Positions 23,951 through 33,176 of a DNA stretch of 64,000 nt are shown here, in pieces; positions within the stretch are counted from its first letter, which is position 1; each line of letters begins with the position of its first letter. The DNA is from Paenibacillus sp. RC67. Lineage in GTDB: Bacteria; Bacillota; Bacilli; Paenibacillales; NBRC-103111. Location of the stretch: positions 7,607,501 to 7,671,500 of the forward strand of contig NZ_CP125098.1 in assembly GCF_030020805.1 (NCBI RefSeq), in the 5' to 3' direction. The position numbers were made by a program, and so were the translations under genes. The notes beneath the pieces were generated by a model. That model saw only the letters and a list, made by a program, of their open reading frames with translations. It was not told where the DNA came from and did no database searches.

Positions 23951-24625
23951 ATGATGAAGCTAAAACGGATGCTTCTCGGGGTCATCCTTCTGATCACAGC
24001 CCCACTGCTCTGCTTATTCCTTATTAACAGTATTGTAAAATCCGCAGCATCCCCTTACATCGTCAGCGTCGCAGACGCTCCTCAGGCTGAGGCTATTCTC
24101 GTTCTGGGCGCGAGAGTGTATCCGAACGACTCGGTGTCCAGCATGCTCGGAGATCGGCTGGATGTTGGCTTAGAGCTGAGAGCTGCAGGAAAATCGGATC
24201 GGTTCATTGTCAGTGGCGATCATGGGCAGACAGACTACGACGAAGTGAATACGATGCGGCGTTACTTGGAACAGCGGAATGTAGCGCCCCAAAACATATT
24301 TATGGATCATGCCGGATTCAGTACGTATGAAAGCTTGTACAGAGCTAAAGATATTTTCAAAGCACATAAAATCGTTATCGTCACTCAGCAGTATCACTTG
24401 ATGCGCGCGGTCTATACCGCACGCCAAATGGGGTTAGACGCTTACGGCGTTGCCTCGGATAAGCAGCAATACGCGGGCATGCCCCGCTATGAGATGCGCG
24501 AGGTGCTCGCGAGGAATAAAGACTTTGTTTACGTTCATTTATTGAAACCAAAGCCGACGTATTTGGGCGAGTCCATCCCGGTGAATTCCTCTGACGGAAG
24601 GTTGACTTCGGACGGCAAACCATAG
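23951..24625 (+). CDS. YdcF/SanA-family (DUF218) membrane-anchored protein
   Basis: A 224-residue protein with one N-terminal membrane segment (about 6-28) and an extracellular DUF218 domain: AILVLGARV, DRFIVSGDHGQ, NIFMDHAGFSTYESLYRA, IVIVTQQYHLMRAVYTA. SanA-type members affect envelope permeability in Gram-negatives; the function here is unknown. Start ATG follows GGTTGGGAA, a moderate RBS; the second ATG is equally possible. Confidence 0.82.
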   Translation: MMKLKRMLLGVILLITAPLLCLFLINSIVKSAASPYIVSVADAPQAEAILVLGARVYPNDSVSSMLGDRLDVGLELRAAGKSDRFIVSGDHGQTDYDEVNTMRRYLEQRNVAPQNIFMDHAGFSTYESLYRAKDIFKAHKIVIVTQQYHLMRAVYTARQMGLDAYGVASDKQQYAGMPRYEMREVLARNKDFVYVHLLKPKPTYLGESIPVNSSDGRLTSDGKP

Positions 24626-24650
24626 CCAAAGCAGCAGGAAAGGTAAACCT

Positions 24651-25208
24651 ATGAAACTACATGCAACAGAAGTTCATATTCGCCCTCTGGCTTTATCCGA
24701 TGCAGAAGCCATGCTCCGGCTTCGGGTAGAGAATCGGGAATACCACCGCCCCTTCGAGCCGATCCGGCCTGACGACCATTTCACACTCGCATTCCAGGAG
24801 GAACAAATTCGTACGAGCCTTGTTAGCGCACAAAACGATACAAGCTACAGCTTCGGGATCTTTATTAATGAAAGCGAGCAGATGATCGGTCGCGTCAACC
24901 TCTCCTCAGTATTTCGGGGACCATGGCAAAACGCCAATATTGGGTATTATTTAGATAAAGGGCATACAGGCAAAGGCTATACAACAGAAGCAGTACAGCT
25001 TGCTGTACAGTGTGCATTCACTCACTTGAAGCTGCATCGCGTACAAGGAGCAGTAATGCCCCGTAATCTTCCTTCCATCCGCGTTCTGGAGAAAGCCGGG
25101 TTCCGTTACGAGGGCTTAGCACGAAACTACCTGCATATTCATGGTGTATGGGAGGATCATAATATTTATGCAATCACCTGTGAGGAACGGCATCATTATC
25201 TTCCTTAA
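24651..25208 (+). CDS. GNAT acetyltransferase, RimJ/RimL type
   Basis: A 185-residue N-acetyltransferase. The acetyl-CoA loop is in GHTGKGYTTEAVQ, and the family ending RVLEKAGFRYEGLARNY plus DHNIYAIT is typical of RimJ/RimL-like enzymes that acetylate protein N-termini or small amines. The substrate cannot be told. It starts 25 bases after the DUF218 gene behind AGGAAAGG, so they are probably cotranscribed. Confidence 0.9.
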   Translation: MKLHATEVHIRPLALSDAEAMLRLRVENREYHRPFEPIRPDDHFTLAFQEEQIRTSLVSAQNDTSYSFGIFINESEQMIGRVNLSSVFRGPWQNANIGYYLDKGHTGKGYTTEAVQLAVQCAFTHLKLHRVQGAVMPRNLPSIRVLEKAGFRYEGLARNYLHIHGVWEDHNIYAITCEERHHYLP

Positions 25209-25234
25209 TTTCAGGTAGCCAGGAGGGCTGCATA

Positions 25235-25975
25235 GTGCAAAAAATAGCTGTCATATCCGATATTCACGGCAATATTCCGGCTCTCGATGCAGTGCTTGAG
25301 GACATACGGCAACGAGGAGTTACGGCCATTTACTGTTTGGGAGATTTGGTCGGCACAGGCCCTCAACCAGCCGAAGCTGTCGATAAAATCAAGGAACTGT
25401 GTCCTGTCGTTGTCATGGGCAACTGGGACCATCTTTTGACCAAACCAAGTCAGGATGAGGTCCTTCTGTGGCATCAGCGTCGGCTTGGAGAACAGCGTCT
25501 CCAGTGGCTCGAGAACCTCCCGTTTTCATACGATTTTATAATGAGCGGCAAAAAGATTAGGTTATTTCACGCTTCACCCTTCAGTGTATATACGCGAATT
25601 CAGCCGTGGGATTCGTTGGAGAGCAGACTCACCATGTTCCAAAATACCGATAAGACGGGGGAGCCGAACGGCTCTGACCTGCCTGATGTCGTTGGTTATG
25701 GGGACATACACAACGCCTATTCTCAAAATCTGCGTGGAAGAACGCTGTTCAACACAGGCAGCGTAGGCAATCCTCTCGATATACCGCAAGCCTCCTATGC
25801 CATATTGGAAGGGCATCTTGACAGTCCTGTTCCTGCAGCCTTTTCCATCCAGCTTGTGCGTGTTCCTTACGATATTGAGCTTGCCGTTCGGTTGGCGGAG
25901 CAAGAAAACATACCACTTCTTGAACCTTACAGCCGCGAGCTTCGCACGGGACGATACCGAGGCTTGAAGGATTAA
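25235..25975 (+). CDS. Metallophosphoesterase, YfcE/MJ0936-like
   Basis: A 246-residue cytoplasmic phosphoesterase with SDIHGN (about 8-13), CLGDLVG, VMGNWDH, a variant of the usual GNHD with tryptophan replacing histidine, and NTGSVGNP. The family hydrolyses phosphodiesters; the substrate is unknown. Start GTG follows CAGGAGG. A strong terminator ends the run. Confidence 0.87.
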   Translation: MQKIAVISDIHGNIPALDAVLEDIRQRGVTAIYCLGDLVGTGPQPAEAVDKIKELCPVVVMGNWDHLLTKPSQDEVLLWHQRRLGEQRLQWLENLPFSYDFIMSGKKIRLFHASPFSVYTRIQPWDSLESRLTMFQNTDKTGEPNGSDLPDVVGYGDIHNAYSQNLRGRTLFNTGSVGNPLDIPQASYAILEGHLDSPVPAAFSIQLVRVPYDIELAVRLAEQENIPLLEPYSRELRTGRYRGLKD

Positions 25976-25997
25976 TTGCATCCATTTTTTCCAACAC

Positions 25998-26025
25998 AAA
26001 AAGGCAGACCGAGGTCTGCCTTTTT
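25998..26025. terminator. Bidirectional terminator
   Basis: AAAAAGGCAGACC-GA-GGTCTGCCTTTTT, a perfect palindrome with A and T runs, between the convergent phosphoesterase and ywhD genes. Confidence 0.9.
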
Positions 26026-26114
26026 GCTGTCCTAGTATATGTTGCATATACTGAGCATTAGTATACATCGTTCTCACGGACTTATTCAATGGAAGTCACA
26101 TAATGTACATATTT

Positions 26115-26630
26115 TTATGCCAGCGCTTCCTTCAGCGTATCGTCGGAGTTTTCCCACATTTCAGGGTTGTGCTCCATCAGCAATTTTCTTAAAGCAGCTT
26201 TCTCCCGATCGCCTAAGTTTTCCAGCAAAATACGGCGTTTTAAAGCAGAATCCATCCGATTGACATGCTCGGCTAATATTTTCCACCCACGTCTCGCCTC
26301 AGGATCAACCGACATTTCGCAGGACGTAACGCCGGCATAATAGGAGCCGGTTTCTCTACGGTCTGCCGCAACCCACACGATCCAGCACGTACGTCCGTTT
26401 GGTACATCTTCTTTATTCGTAGAGAATTTGATCCCCTTCTCCACCTTGCTCTTCGCATGCAAGGCACCCATATCCAGATAAGCCTCGTCGCCATCAATAA
26501 TGACGCTGGATAGTTGACTAAGATCGATGGATCCTGCGCCGAAGCCGCGATGCTCCACTTTGCCGCTTACGATATTAAGAGAATTTAACTTCTTCGGCTT
26601 TTCCGCCGCTTGGTCTTTATTTATATCCAT
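26115..26630 (-). CDS. ywhD: YwhD family protein
   Basis: A 171-residue protein matching B. subtilis YwhD in length and sequence style (LNIVSGKVEHRGFGAGSIDL, GRTCWIVWVAADR, GVTSCEM). Function unknown. The start ATG at 26630 lies 6 bases after GGATGGTG. In B. subtilis ywhD lies next to pbpG (ywhE) and speE/speB; here four other genes have come between. Confidence 0.85.
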   Translation of the reverse strand: MDINKDQAAEKPKKLNSLNIVSGKVEHRGFGAGSIDLSQLSSVIIDGDEAYLDMGALHAKSKVEKGIKFSTNKEDVPNGRTCWIVWVAADRRETGSYYAGVTSCEMSVDPEARRGWKILAEHVNRMDSALKRRILLENLGDREKAALRKLLMEHNPEMWENSDDTLKEALA

Positions 26631-26844
26631 TAATGGCACCATCCATTTTTATAAGATATCGTTACTCGTTCTTTCTTATTTTAGCTAAAATGACCCTCCC
26701 ATTTCCACTAAAAACGAAAAAATATTGAAATGACAGTTTACAAGCCTAGGAAAGCCGTAAAAATTTCTTTTGCAAACAGCAGAAATAATCCTCGTCCCAC
26801 AAACATATACATGCTGTAGATGCTTGTCAACGGGGTGAAAATAG

Positions 26845-29016
26845 ATGAAAAATATTATCGGCAACCGACTCGCGCAATGGTGTCTTCTAGTTGTCCTTAC
26901 CAGCGGAGCAACATTTGCAAGCCAAGCCCTGCCGGTTGGCAGCCTTCCGGCGCAAATTCCTTTCTCTCTAGCCGACCTGCGAGAGGGTGCGGAACTATTG
27001 GGCTCGCTGGCACCGAATCCCGTCCCCATGACCTCCTCATCCTTGAAGGGAGAGCCCGACTTTCAGTCGTATCAATTTGATCTGTCTCAAGCAGACGGTT
27101 CCTCGCTGGGACTTCAGCTGCAGCCGCTGGCCAAGCCTGTGTCCGCACGAATGAACGAGCCGACGACTCCAGCGCCTCCCAGTCTGCCGGCCAAGCCTAT
27201 CGAGAAGCCAGCTCCACAGCCGCTCAGCTCTCGCATTGTTGAGTACCATATGAATGTGGAGCTCGATGCTCAGAAGAAGCAGATTGCCGGCACGCAAACA
27301 ATGACCTGGCAAAATCCGGGCAATCAGCCGGTACAAGAGCTTTACTTCCATTTGTATCCCAACGCATTCAACTCCAAAAAAACAACGTTCATGAAAGAAT
27401 CCGGCGGCAAGCTGCGTGAAGACAAAAGCAAAGACAACAATACCGGCAGCATGGACATTAGCAGCATCAAAACCATGGAAGGCGAGGAGCTCGTCTCCAA
27501 AATGGAATATGTTCAGCCGGATGACGGAAACAAGGACGATCGCACCTTAATGAAAATCACGCTGCCCAAAGCGATCCATCCGGGAGAACGAATCACGCTG
27601 AAGACCCTATTCTCTGTCCAACTCCCCGCTGTATTCGCCAGAATGGGGTATGCCGACGACTTCGTTATGGCCGGACAGTGGTTCCCCAAAATCGCCGTTT
27701 ATGAACCCGCCGGTACAAGAGGCCGTAAAGCCGAGGGCTGGAATTTGCACCAATACCATGGCAACTCGGAATTTTATGCGGATTTCGGTATTTTCGATGT
27801 TCGCATTAAGGTGCCTACAAGCTACACTGTAGCAGCTACTGGCTTTCCTACGAAACCGCCGGCCGATGACGGGAAAACAAAAACGTACTCCTTCTATTCA
27901 GATGATGTGCATGATTTCGCCTGGGCGGCTTCCCCTAACTTCATTTATTATGAAGAACCCTACGCGACACAACAAATACCAGGAGTCCGCATCAAGCTGT
28001 ATCTCGATCCTAAACACGAAGCACTCAAGAGCCGTTATATGACTGCGGCGAAAAAGGCTTTAGCAAGGTTCTCCCAATGGTATGGCACCTATCCTTACTC
28101 CACCCTGTCGATCGTCATTCCTCCGGAAAATGGAAACGGAGCAGGCGGGATGGAATATCCGACCCTTGTTACTGGATGGGGTGCAGCTGACGATCAGCCG
28201 GACTTGGAGCTAGAACGAGTCATCGTTCACGAGATCGGGCATCAATTCTGGTATGGCATGGTCGCTAACAACGAGTTCGAGGAAGCTTGGCTGGACGAAG
28301 GCTTTACCTCCTACGCTGAAGATAAGCTGATGGAGCTAGAATACGGCGTCAAACCGAATCTGCTCGTTGAATCCAGCTATATGACCTCTCCCGAAGCGCT
28401 CAAGCAGGATTCGTGGAGCTACCGGGGCCATAGTGAATATGCGGAAAATGTTTATATTCGGGCCAAGCTGGTGCTTAAATCGATTGAACAGCAAATAGGC
28501 CGCGATACGATGGACCGTGTGATGAAGACGTATTTCCAGCGGTGGAAATTCAAGCACCCAACAACTTCCGATTTCCAAAAGGTACTGGAGGATGTGACCA
28601 AAACCAGCTGGGCGGGTTTCTTCGATCAATATATTTATAACGGACTGATGGTCGACTATTCCGTTACCGGCATTCAAACCAAAAGCATTGTCCAGGACGG
28701 ACAGCCCTTGTATGAAAATTTGGTGCGAATCCAAAAGCTTGGCGGCACCTATCCAACGGTTCCTATTCGCTTCCACTTCGCTGACGGCTCACAAATCGAT
28801 AAAACTTGGGATGGAATCGATTCCGACGTCCAGTTCAAGCTGAACCATACAGCACCTTTGGATTATGCCTCTATTGATCCACAACATTCCATCGTGCTGG
28901 AAAACAAACGAATCAACAGCTTTATGAAAACCGACGTGGACAGCAAGCTGTCGATTCGTTGGAATGTGGGTGTCGTCAAATTAATCGAGACCTTGTTCGG
29001 CTGGGTCGCGTGGTGA
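26845..29016 (+). CDS. Secreted M1 family (gluzincin) metallopeptidase
   Basis: A 723-residue protein. An N-terminal signal sequence (basic start, hydrophobic run, A-x-A-like site near residue 30) implies export. A proline-rich linker leads to an aminopeptidase-N-like beta domain, then the zinc site HEIGH (H462, E463, H466) with the third ligand E485 in WLDEGF, 18 residues on. The exopeptidase motif appears as NGAGGMEYP, close to GAMEN but without the final asparagine, so the specificity may differ. The start follows GGGGTGA. Cotranscribed with a downstream membrane protein. Confidence 0.88.
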   Translation: MKNIIGNRLAQWCLLVVLTSGATFASQALPVGSLPAQIPFSLADLREGAELLGSLAPNPVPMTSSSLKGEPDFQSYQFDLSQADGSSLGLQLQPLAKPVSARMNEPTTPAPPSLPAKPIEKPAPQPLSSRIVEYHMNVELDAQKKQIAGTQTMTWQNPGNQPVQELYFHLYPNAFNSKKTTFMKESGGKLREDKSKDNNTGSMDISSIKTMEGEELVSKMEYVQPDDGNKDDRTLMKITLPKAIHPGERITLKTLFSVQLPAVFARMGYADDFVMAGQWFPKIAVYEPAGTRGRKAEGWNLHQYHGNSEFYADFGIFDVRIKVPTSYTVAATGFPTKPPADDGKTKTYSFYSDDVHDFAWAASPNFIYYEEPYATQQIPGVRIKLYLDPKHEALKSRYMTAAKKALARFSQWYGTYPYSTLSIVIPPENGNGAGGMEYPTLVTGWGAADDQPDLELERVIVHEIGHQFWYGMVANNEFEEAWLDEGFTSYAEDKLMELEYGVKPNLLVESSYMTSPEALKQDSWSYRGHSEYAENVYIRAKLVLKSIEQQIGRDTMDRVMKTYFQRWKFKHPTTSDFQKVLEDVTKTSWAGFFDQYIYNGLMVDYSVTGIQTKSIVQDGQPLYENLVRIQKLGGTYPTVPIRFHFADGSQIDKTWDGIDSDVQFKLNHTAPLDYASIDPQHSIVLENKRINSFMKTDVDSKLSIRWNVGVVKLIETLFGWVAW

Positions 29017-29031
29017 GGTGAATAAGCTCCA

Positions 29032-29847
29032 ATGTTGAAAATAATAAAAAACGGCTGGACCCTAGCCTGGAACCAACCTTTTACGGTATGTACGCTATTT
29101 ATTTACAATTTGCTATGGGGATTGGCACTATTCGATATGATTCATTCCATAGTCTTTCCCCTGCTCCGCCGCTATCCAGGCAAAGAGCTGTCCCGTGAAG
29201 CGGTGCAGCTGTTCTGGGTGGAGGGACACTTCCAAATCACGAAGACCGATCTGCTTCATTCCTACATCGGCTGGGGGATCGGGCTGCTGCTCGCGCGCAT
29301 GCTGCTCACTCCACTGCTGAATGCAGGCGTGTACTATTCTCTCAAGCATACCGAATTAAATGCAGGCTATCGCTTCGTTCAAGGTATGCGGAAGCTGGCA
29401 CTGCCCTTCTTCGGCTACTACCTTGCACAGATGGCTCTACAGCTTGGACCACTGTATTGGCTGGTCCCCAAAGCGACCCAACTATACGGAAAGCAGGTTA
29501 CCCTCTACGGGGCTGCACAGGACATACTGCCGTTATTGGGCGCCTATCTCGCCTATATGTTCATCCTGCAAACCTTATTCATGTACCTGCAATTCGGGAA
29601 AGTATCCGGCAAATCTCCATTTTTCTCAGTTTCGATATTGCTGCGGAACGTTCTGCCGGTGCTCCTGCTCGCTATCATTGTCATGCTGATCGGCCTGCTC
29701 ATTACAGCTGCGGTTATGACTTCCACCATGATCTGGGCCGGGTTCCTCGCTCTTCTCGGCTTCCAAGCCTACCGCTTCGTTCATATGTTCTGCAAAATGT
29801 GGGAGATTACAACCCAATACGCCTTATGGAGCGCCAAAAGCGAGTAA
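29032..29847 (+). CDS. Multi-pass membrane protein of unknown function
   Basis: A 271-residue protein with about six hydrophobic segments (around 20-40, 85-105, 120-140, 165-190, 205-230, 235-250). I do not recognise a family. It begins 15 bases after the M1 peptidase stop, with GAGGTGA in the gap, so the two are an operon; a role linked to the exported peptidase is a guess. Confidence 0.75.
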   Translation: MLKIIKNGWTLAWNQPFTVCTLFIYNLLWGLALFDMIHSIVFPLLRRYPGKELSREAVQLFWVEGHFQITKTDLLHSYIGWGIGLLLARMLLTPLLNAGVYYSLKHTELNAGYRFVQGMRKLALPFFGYYLAQMALQLGPLYWLVPKATQLYGKQVTLYGAAQDILPLLGAYLAYMFILQTLFMYLQFGKVSGKSPFFSVSILLRNVLPVLLLAIIVMLIGLLITAAVMTSTMIWAGFLALLGFQAYRFVHMFCKMWEITTQYALWSAKSE

Positions 29848-29886
29848 CCTTACTAGATTGCCCACATCTTCATGCCATCCATTACA

Positions 29887-29932
29887 AAGAAAACCGTCCA
29901 CTTCCATTGGAAGCTGCGACGGTTTTCTTTGC
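29887..29932 (+). terminator. Terminator after the M1 peptidase operon
   Basis: AAAGAAAACCGTC and GACGGTTTTCTTT pair as long arms, with an inner CTTCCATTGGAAG pairing. Confidence 0.8.
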
Positions 29933-30290
29933 GTGATTGATTATATTTCTGCTTTATATCTTTCCATCCCATGTCAGATAACAGATTTTTTCCATAAAGT
30001 CAATAGCACTCATCCGAGAGCGGATCCACTACAGAAAGTAATGCTGGATTTCAAAGCAAAAACAAATGTCAAACGAATCATGAATTTGTCGAATTATGTA
30101 TTTATATTAACGATCACAAACTACATAGAGGTCAAAATGCATCAATGAAAACCTTTGCATTTTCTAATTTTCGTGAAAAAATAAAAAAAATATCAAAATA
30201 ACCTTTATAATTGTGAATTTTTTTTGACAGCAGGAGGAAAAAGGCATTTTTGATCGAATTCTTGTAGTCGTAACAAAAAAACGTACATAT
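29933..30290. other. AT-rich upstream region of the riboswitch gene
   Basis: No gene is supported in these 358 bases. A TTGACA at 30224-30229 is followed after 19 bases by TTTGAT, a poor but possible promoter for the riboswitch transcript. Confidence 0.35.
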
Positions 30291-30404
30291 TGCCGAATTT
30301 CCACGCAATGGAAAACGGGGGATCCAAAACCCGGGTGAATTGATCTCGCAACAGAGTGATCATAGGGAGCCTTCAACCGAACCCTTAAGCTAACCTCGTA
30401 GGCA
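30291..30404 (+). promoter_or_regulatory. Cyclic di-AMP riboswitch (ydaO/yuaA class)
   Basis: The conserved blocks of the class are in order: ACGGGGGATCC, GGGTGAAT, ATAGGGAGCC, CCGAACCC, and the diagnostic 3' block AGCTAACCTCGTAGGC. TGCC at the start pairs with GGCA at the end as P1. In other Firmicutes this riboswitch turns off cell wall hydrolase and potassium transport genes when c-di-AMP is high. No intrinsic terminator is seen between it and the gene; the RBS AAGGGG could pair weakly with TTTCCTT, hinting at translational control. Confidence 0.92.
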
Positions 30405-30424
30405 CCGGAAGGGGAAAATTTCCT

Positions 30425-30895
30425 TTGAAAAAGTTTTTAGGTTTTGCCGTTTCTGTGGCACTGTTTTGCAGCATTCAAGTAGGAAGCGCTTTTGCGGAAA
30501 CGCCGCTAAGTCAAGCCGTGAACGAAGAGCTGGGAGCTCCTTACAAATGGGCAGGCACTACTGCCAAAGGCTTCGATTGCTCTGGCTACACTTCCTTCGT
30601 CTTCGCAAAATTCGATATCGATTTGCCTCATACGTCTAAAGGACAAGCAGGAATCGGTACAACAGTGTCCCAAGATGAGCTTCGCCCAGGCGATCTCGTG
30701 TTCTATAACACGGATGGCAAAGGAATCTCGCATGTAGGTATTTTTGTTGGTGACGGAAAGTTCTACCACTCCGCCACGAACCAAGGTGTGACAGTGACTA
30801 AGCTTAGCGACTCGTACTATACGAAACGCTTTGTCACTGCGAAACGCATTCTGTCGGACGACCAGTTCCAACAACTGATGACCGACAACAAATAG
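30425..30895 (+). CDS. Secreted NlpC/P60 cell wall hydrolase
   Basis: A 156-residue exported endopeptidase that cuts peptidoglycan stem peptides. Signal peptide with cleavage near SAFA-ET (about residue 24), then a minimal NlpC/P60 domain: catalytic cysteine in FDCSGY, histidine in ISHVGIFVGDG and the third polar residue in YHSATNQG. There are no LysM or SH3 wall-binding domains. Starts with TTG behind AAGGGG. The c-di-AMP riboswitch directly upstream is the usual partner of such genes. Confidence 0.93.
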   Translation: MKKFLGFAVSVALFCSIQVGSAFAETPLSQAVNEELGAPYKWAGTTAKGFDCSGYTSFVFAKFDIDLPHTSKGQAGIGTTVSQDELRPGDLVFYNTDGKGISHVGIFVGDGKFYHSATNQGVTVTKLSDSYYTKRFVTAKRILSDDQFQQLMTDNK

Positions 30896-30923
30896 AAACA
30901 TTTTATTTGAACTTTCTTTTTGA

Positions 30924-30988
30924 AGCCCTCAGCGTTTGATCCGCAACGTCTCCAGCGTTCGGACCAACCTGCAGGGCTCTCTTTCTTC
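30924..30988 (+). terminator. Candidate terminator after NlpC/P60 gene
   Basis: AGCCCT and AGGGCT enclose an inner AACG/CGTT-type stem and are followed by CTCTTTCTTC. The loop is long, so this is less certain than others. Confidence 0.5.
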
Positions 30989-31073
30989 TATACGAATGTT
31001 TAACCTAAAAGGTTGCAAATGAAACGTTTTCATTAAGGTTCCAATTGTATCCAGATGGAGGGGGATGTAACCC

Positions 31074-32444
31074 ATGATTCTGTTTGTGCACCGCAAGGAT
31101 CTGCGGGTGGACGACCTCCCCGCATTTGATTATATAAGCGAACGGCGCAAGCCGAGCTTGCATGTGCTGATCCTCGACCCGTTCATACTGAAGCATGAAC
31201 GATACCGCGAGCACAGCGGCAAGAACTTCCTGCAGCATGTAGCGCGGCTGCAGCGGCTATACCGTGCAGCGGGCCGAAGGCTGCACGTGCTGTACGGCGA
31301 GCCCACCAAGGTGGTGAGCGGGCTGCTGTCGTCGCATTCGGTGGAGGAGCTCGTGTTCCACGAGGACTACACGCCTTATGCGACGCATCGGGACCGTGAG
31401 CTGCGCGAAGCCGCTCATGAGGCAGGCGTGGCCGTCACCGCGTTCGGCGAGCAGTCGCTTGCGGACCCGCGCGACTTCCAGCGCTGGAGCGGCCGCAGCG
31501 AGCCGTACAAGATGTTCACGCCGTTTTACCGGAAGTGGAGCGAGTACTTGCTCCACTTCTACCGGCCGGCGTTCGCCGCGCATGTGCGGGAGCTCGCCCA
31601 AGCGGAGCTCGCTGAGGGCGCAGCCGACGCCTATGCGCTGCCGCCCGAGCTCGCGGCGTGCCTTGCCGACGACGTGGAAGCCGCGCACGGAGGCGGATCG
31701 GGCGCGGCAGCGATCGATCCGTACCGCGTGCTGGGCGGCTTCCTCGCGGAGCGACTCGGCGGCTACGCCGACGGGCGCGACCGCTACGCGGACGAAGCGA
31801 CAAGTCGGCTCAGCCGCCACTTGAACGTCGGCGCCTTGTCTGTGCGCGCCGTATACGAAGCGCTGCTTGAGTACCCGCAACGCGAGGCCTGGCTGCGCCA
31901 GCTTGCTTGGCGCGATTTTTATATTTACCAAGCACGGTTCGACGCCGACTTTTTCCGATACGAGATGCGTTACGATCTTTCTAAGCTGGATAGCCATCAT
32001 TTTCAAGCATGGTGTGAGGCGCGGACCGGTATCCCCATTGTGGACGCAGCTATGACTGAGCTGAATGCGACAGGCTGGATGCCTAATCGTCTGAGGATGA
32101 TCACCGCCATGTTTCTCACCAAAAATTTGCTCTGCCCCTTTACTTATGGAGAGCATTATTTCCGCTGTAAGCTGGCCGACTACGATAATACATTGAATCG
32201 CGGAGGTTGGCTTTGGTGCGCCTCGCTCGGCTTCGACGCGGCTCCTTACTTCCGTATTATGAATCCCGTGACGCAGTCGCAAACGCATGATCCGGAAGGT
32301 AACTATATCCGAAGATGGCTGCCCGAGCTGGCCTCTTTGTCCAATCAAGCGATCCACCTTCCTCAGCCCCATGCCATCGTAGATTTAAAAACGTCGAGGG
32401 CGCAGGCCATCGACGTCTACCGAACGATATTGAAGAACGAATAG
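31074..32444 (+). CDS. phr: Deoxyribodipyrimidine photolyase
   Basis: Light-driven repair of cyclobutane pyrimidine dimers using FAD. The 456-residue protein has the N-terminal antenna domain (FVHRKDLRVDD) and the C-terminal FAD domain with TSRLSRHLNVGALS, WRDFYIYQ, TGIPIVDAAMTELNATGWMPNRLRM and NTLNRGGWLWCASLGFDAAPYFRIMNP (split here over several motifs). The RBS is GGAGGGGG. Codons from about 31220 to 31880 are much richer in G and C than the last third, with an alanine- and arginine-rich protein segment. Confidence 0.94.
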   Translation: MILFVHRKDLRVDDLPAFDYISERRKPSLHVLILDPFILKHERYREHSGKNFLQHVARLQRLYRAAGRRLHVLYGEPTKVVSGLLSSHSVEELVFHEDYTPYATHRDRELREAAHEAGVAVTAFGEQSLADPRDFQRWSGRSEPYKMFTPFYRKWSEYLLHFYRPAFAAHVRELAQAELAEGAADAYALPPELAACLADDVEAAHGGGSGAAAIDPYRVLGGFLAERLGGYADGRDRYADEATSRLSRHLNVGALSVRAVYEALLEYPQREAWLRQLAWRDFYIYQARFDADFFRYEMRYDLSKLDSHHFQAWCEARTGIPIVDAAMTELNATGWMPNRLRMITAMFLTKNLLCPFTYGEHYFRCKLADYDNTLNRGGWLWCASLGFDAAPYFRIMNPVTQSQTHDPEGNYIRRWLPELASLSNQAIHLPQPHAIVDLKTSRAQAIDVYRTILKNE

Positions 32445-32498
32445 AGCGGCCACCAGGCTGCTCTTAATCTATTGAGCGCCGCACTCCCTCGATGAATG

Positions 32499-33038
32499 TT
32501 ATCCCCGACTCTTTACAGCCTTAGCCAGCGCTTGCAGCAGCGCCTTTATTTCCTCCACCGTTGCCTCGTCCGTAAATTCCCCCTGCTCGTTCAGTTTTTT
32601 GTATATCAACGGAATGCTTAGCTGCCCACCATCAAACAATTTTGCCGTCATCATCTGAAGGGTCAATACCAATGATGCATGTGCAACCTTCCCACCTGTA
32701 GCCAATGGCGAGGCGCTAATAATAGCCGTCGGTTTATCCAGAAACTCCCCTGAGGACACAATCCAATCTAAAGCGTTCTTCAAAACCCCTGGAACACCGT
32801 TCGCATATTCAGGGGTACAAAGAATCACTCCATCGGCCTCCTGAAGCGACTTCCGCCACTCGATAACCGAAGCTGGCGGCTCGTCCCCATCCAGATCAGG
32901 ATTAAAATGCGGAAGCTCCCCTATCCCTTCGAATAGCTGTATCTCCATTCCCTCTGCTGCCAAAGCTGCAGCTGCCTGCAGCAATTTCGTATTGGAGGAA
33001 ACCTTGCGTAAGCTGCCAGATACCGCTGCGATTCTCAT
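32499..33038 (-). CDS. NADPH-dependent FMN reductase
   Basis: A 179-residue flavodoxin-fold oxidoreductase of the ChrR/YieF/azoreductase group. The FMN phosphate loop GSLRKVSSNTKLL lies at the start and the family signature TPEYANGVPGVLKNALDW at about 75-92. Such enzymes reduce quinones, chromate or azo compounds; the natural substrate cannot be told. RBS GGAAGGGTGA. Convergent with phr. Confidence 0.9.
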   Translation of the reverse strand: MRIAAVSGSLRKVSSNTKLLQAAAALAAEGMEIQLFEGIGELPHFNPDLDGDEPPASVIEWRKSLQEADGVILCTPEYANGVPGVLKNALDWIVSSGEFLDKPTAIISASPLATGGKVAHASLVLTLQMMTAKLFDGGQLSIPLIYKKLNEQGEFTDEATVEEIKALLQALAKAVKSRG

Positions 33039-33176
33039 CCCGCTTCACCCTTCCTTATCTTAAATAACTACCATTATACAACGACAGTGGAATGAAATCC
33101 TTAACACTCCCAAACCACATCCGGCTTCTTACTCTTTAGATCTATTTTTGTGAAAATAACTCCAGATAAGGAATAT

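Noticed and set aside
31019..31033. ATGAAACGTTTTCAT before the photolyase gene, similar to a CcpA cre site.
   Set aside because: The left arm is one base short of the cre spacing, and photolyase is not an expected CcpA target.
31257..32372. A 371-codon frame antisense to the photolyase gene.
   Set aside because: Shadow frame caused by GC-rich codons; the plus-strand protein is clearly photolyase.
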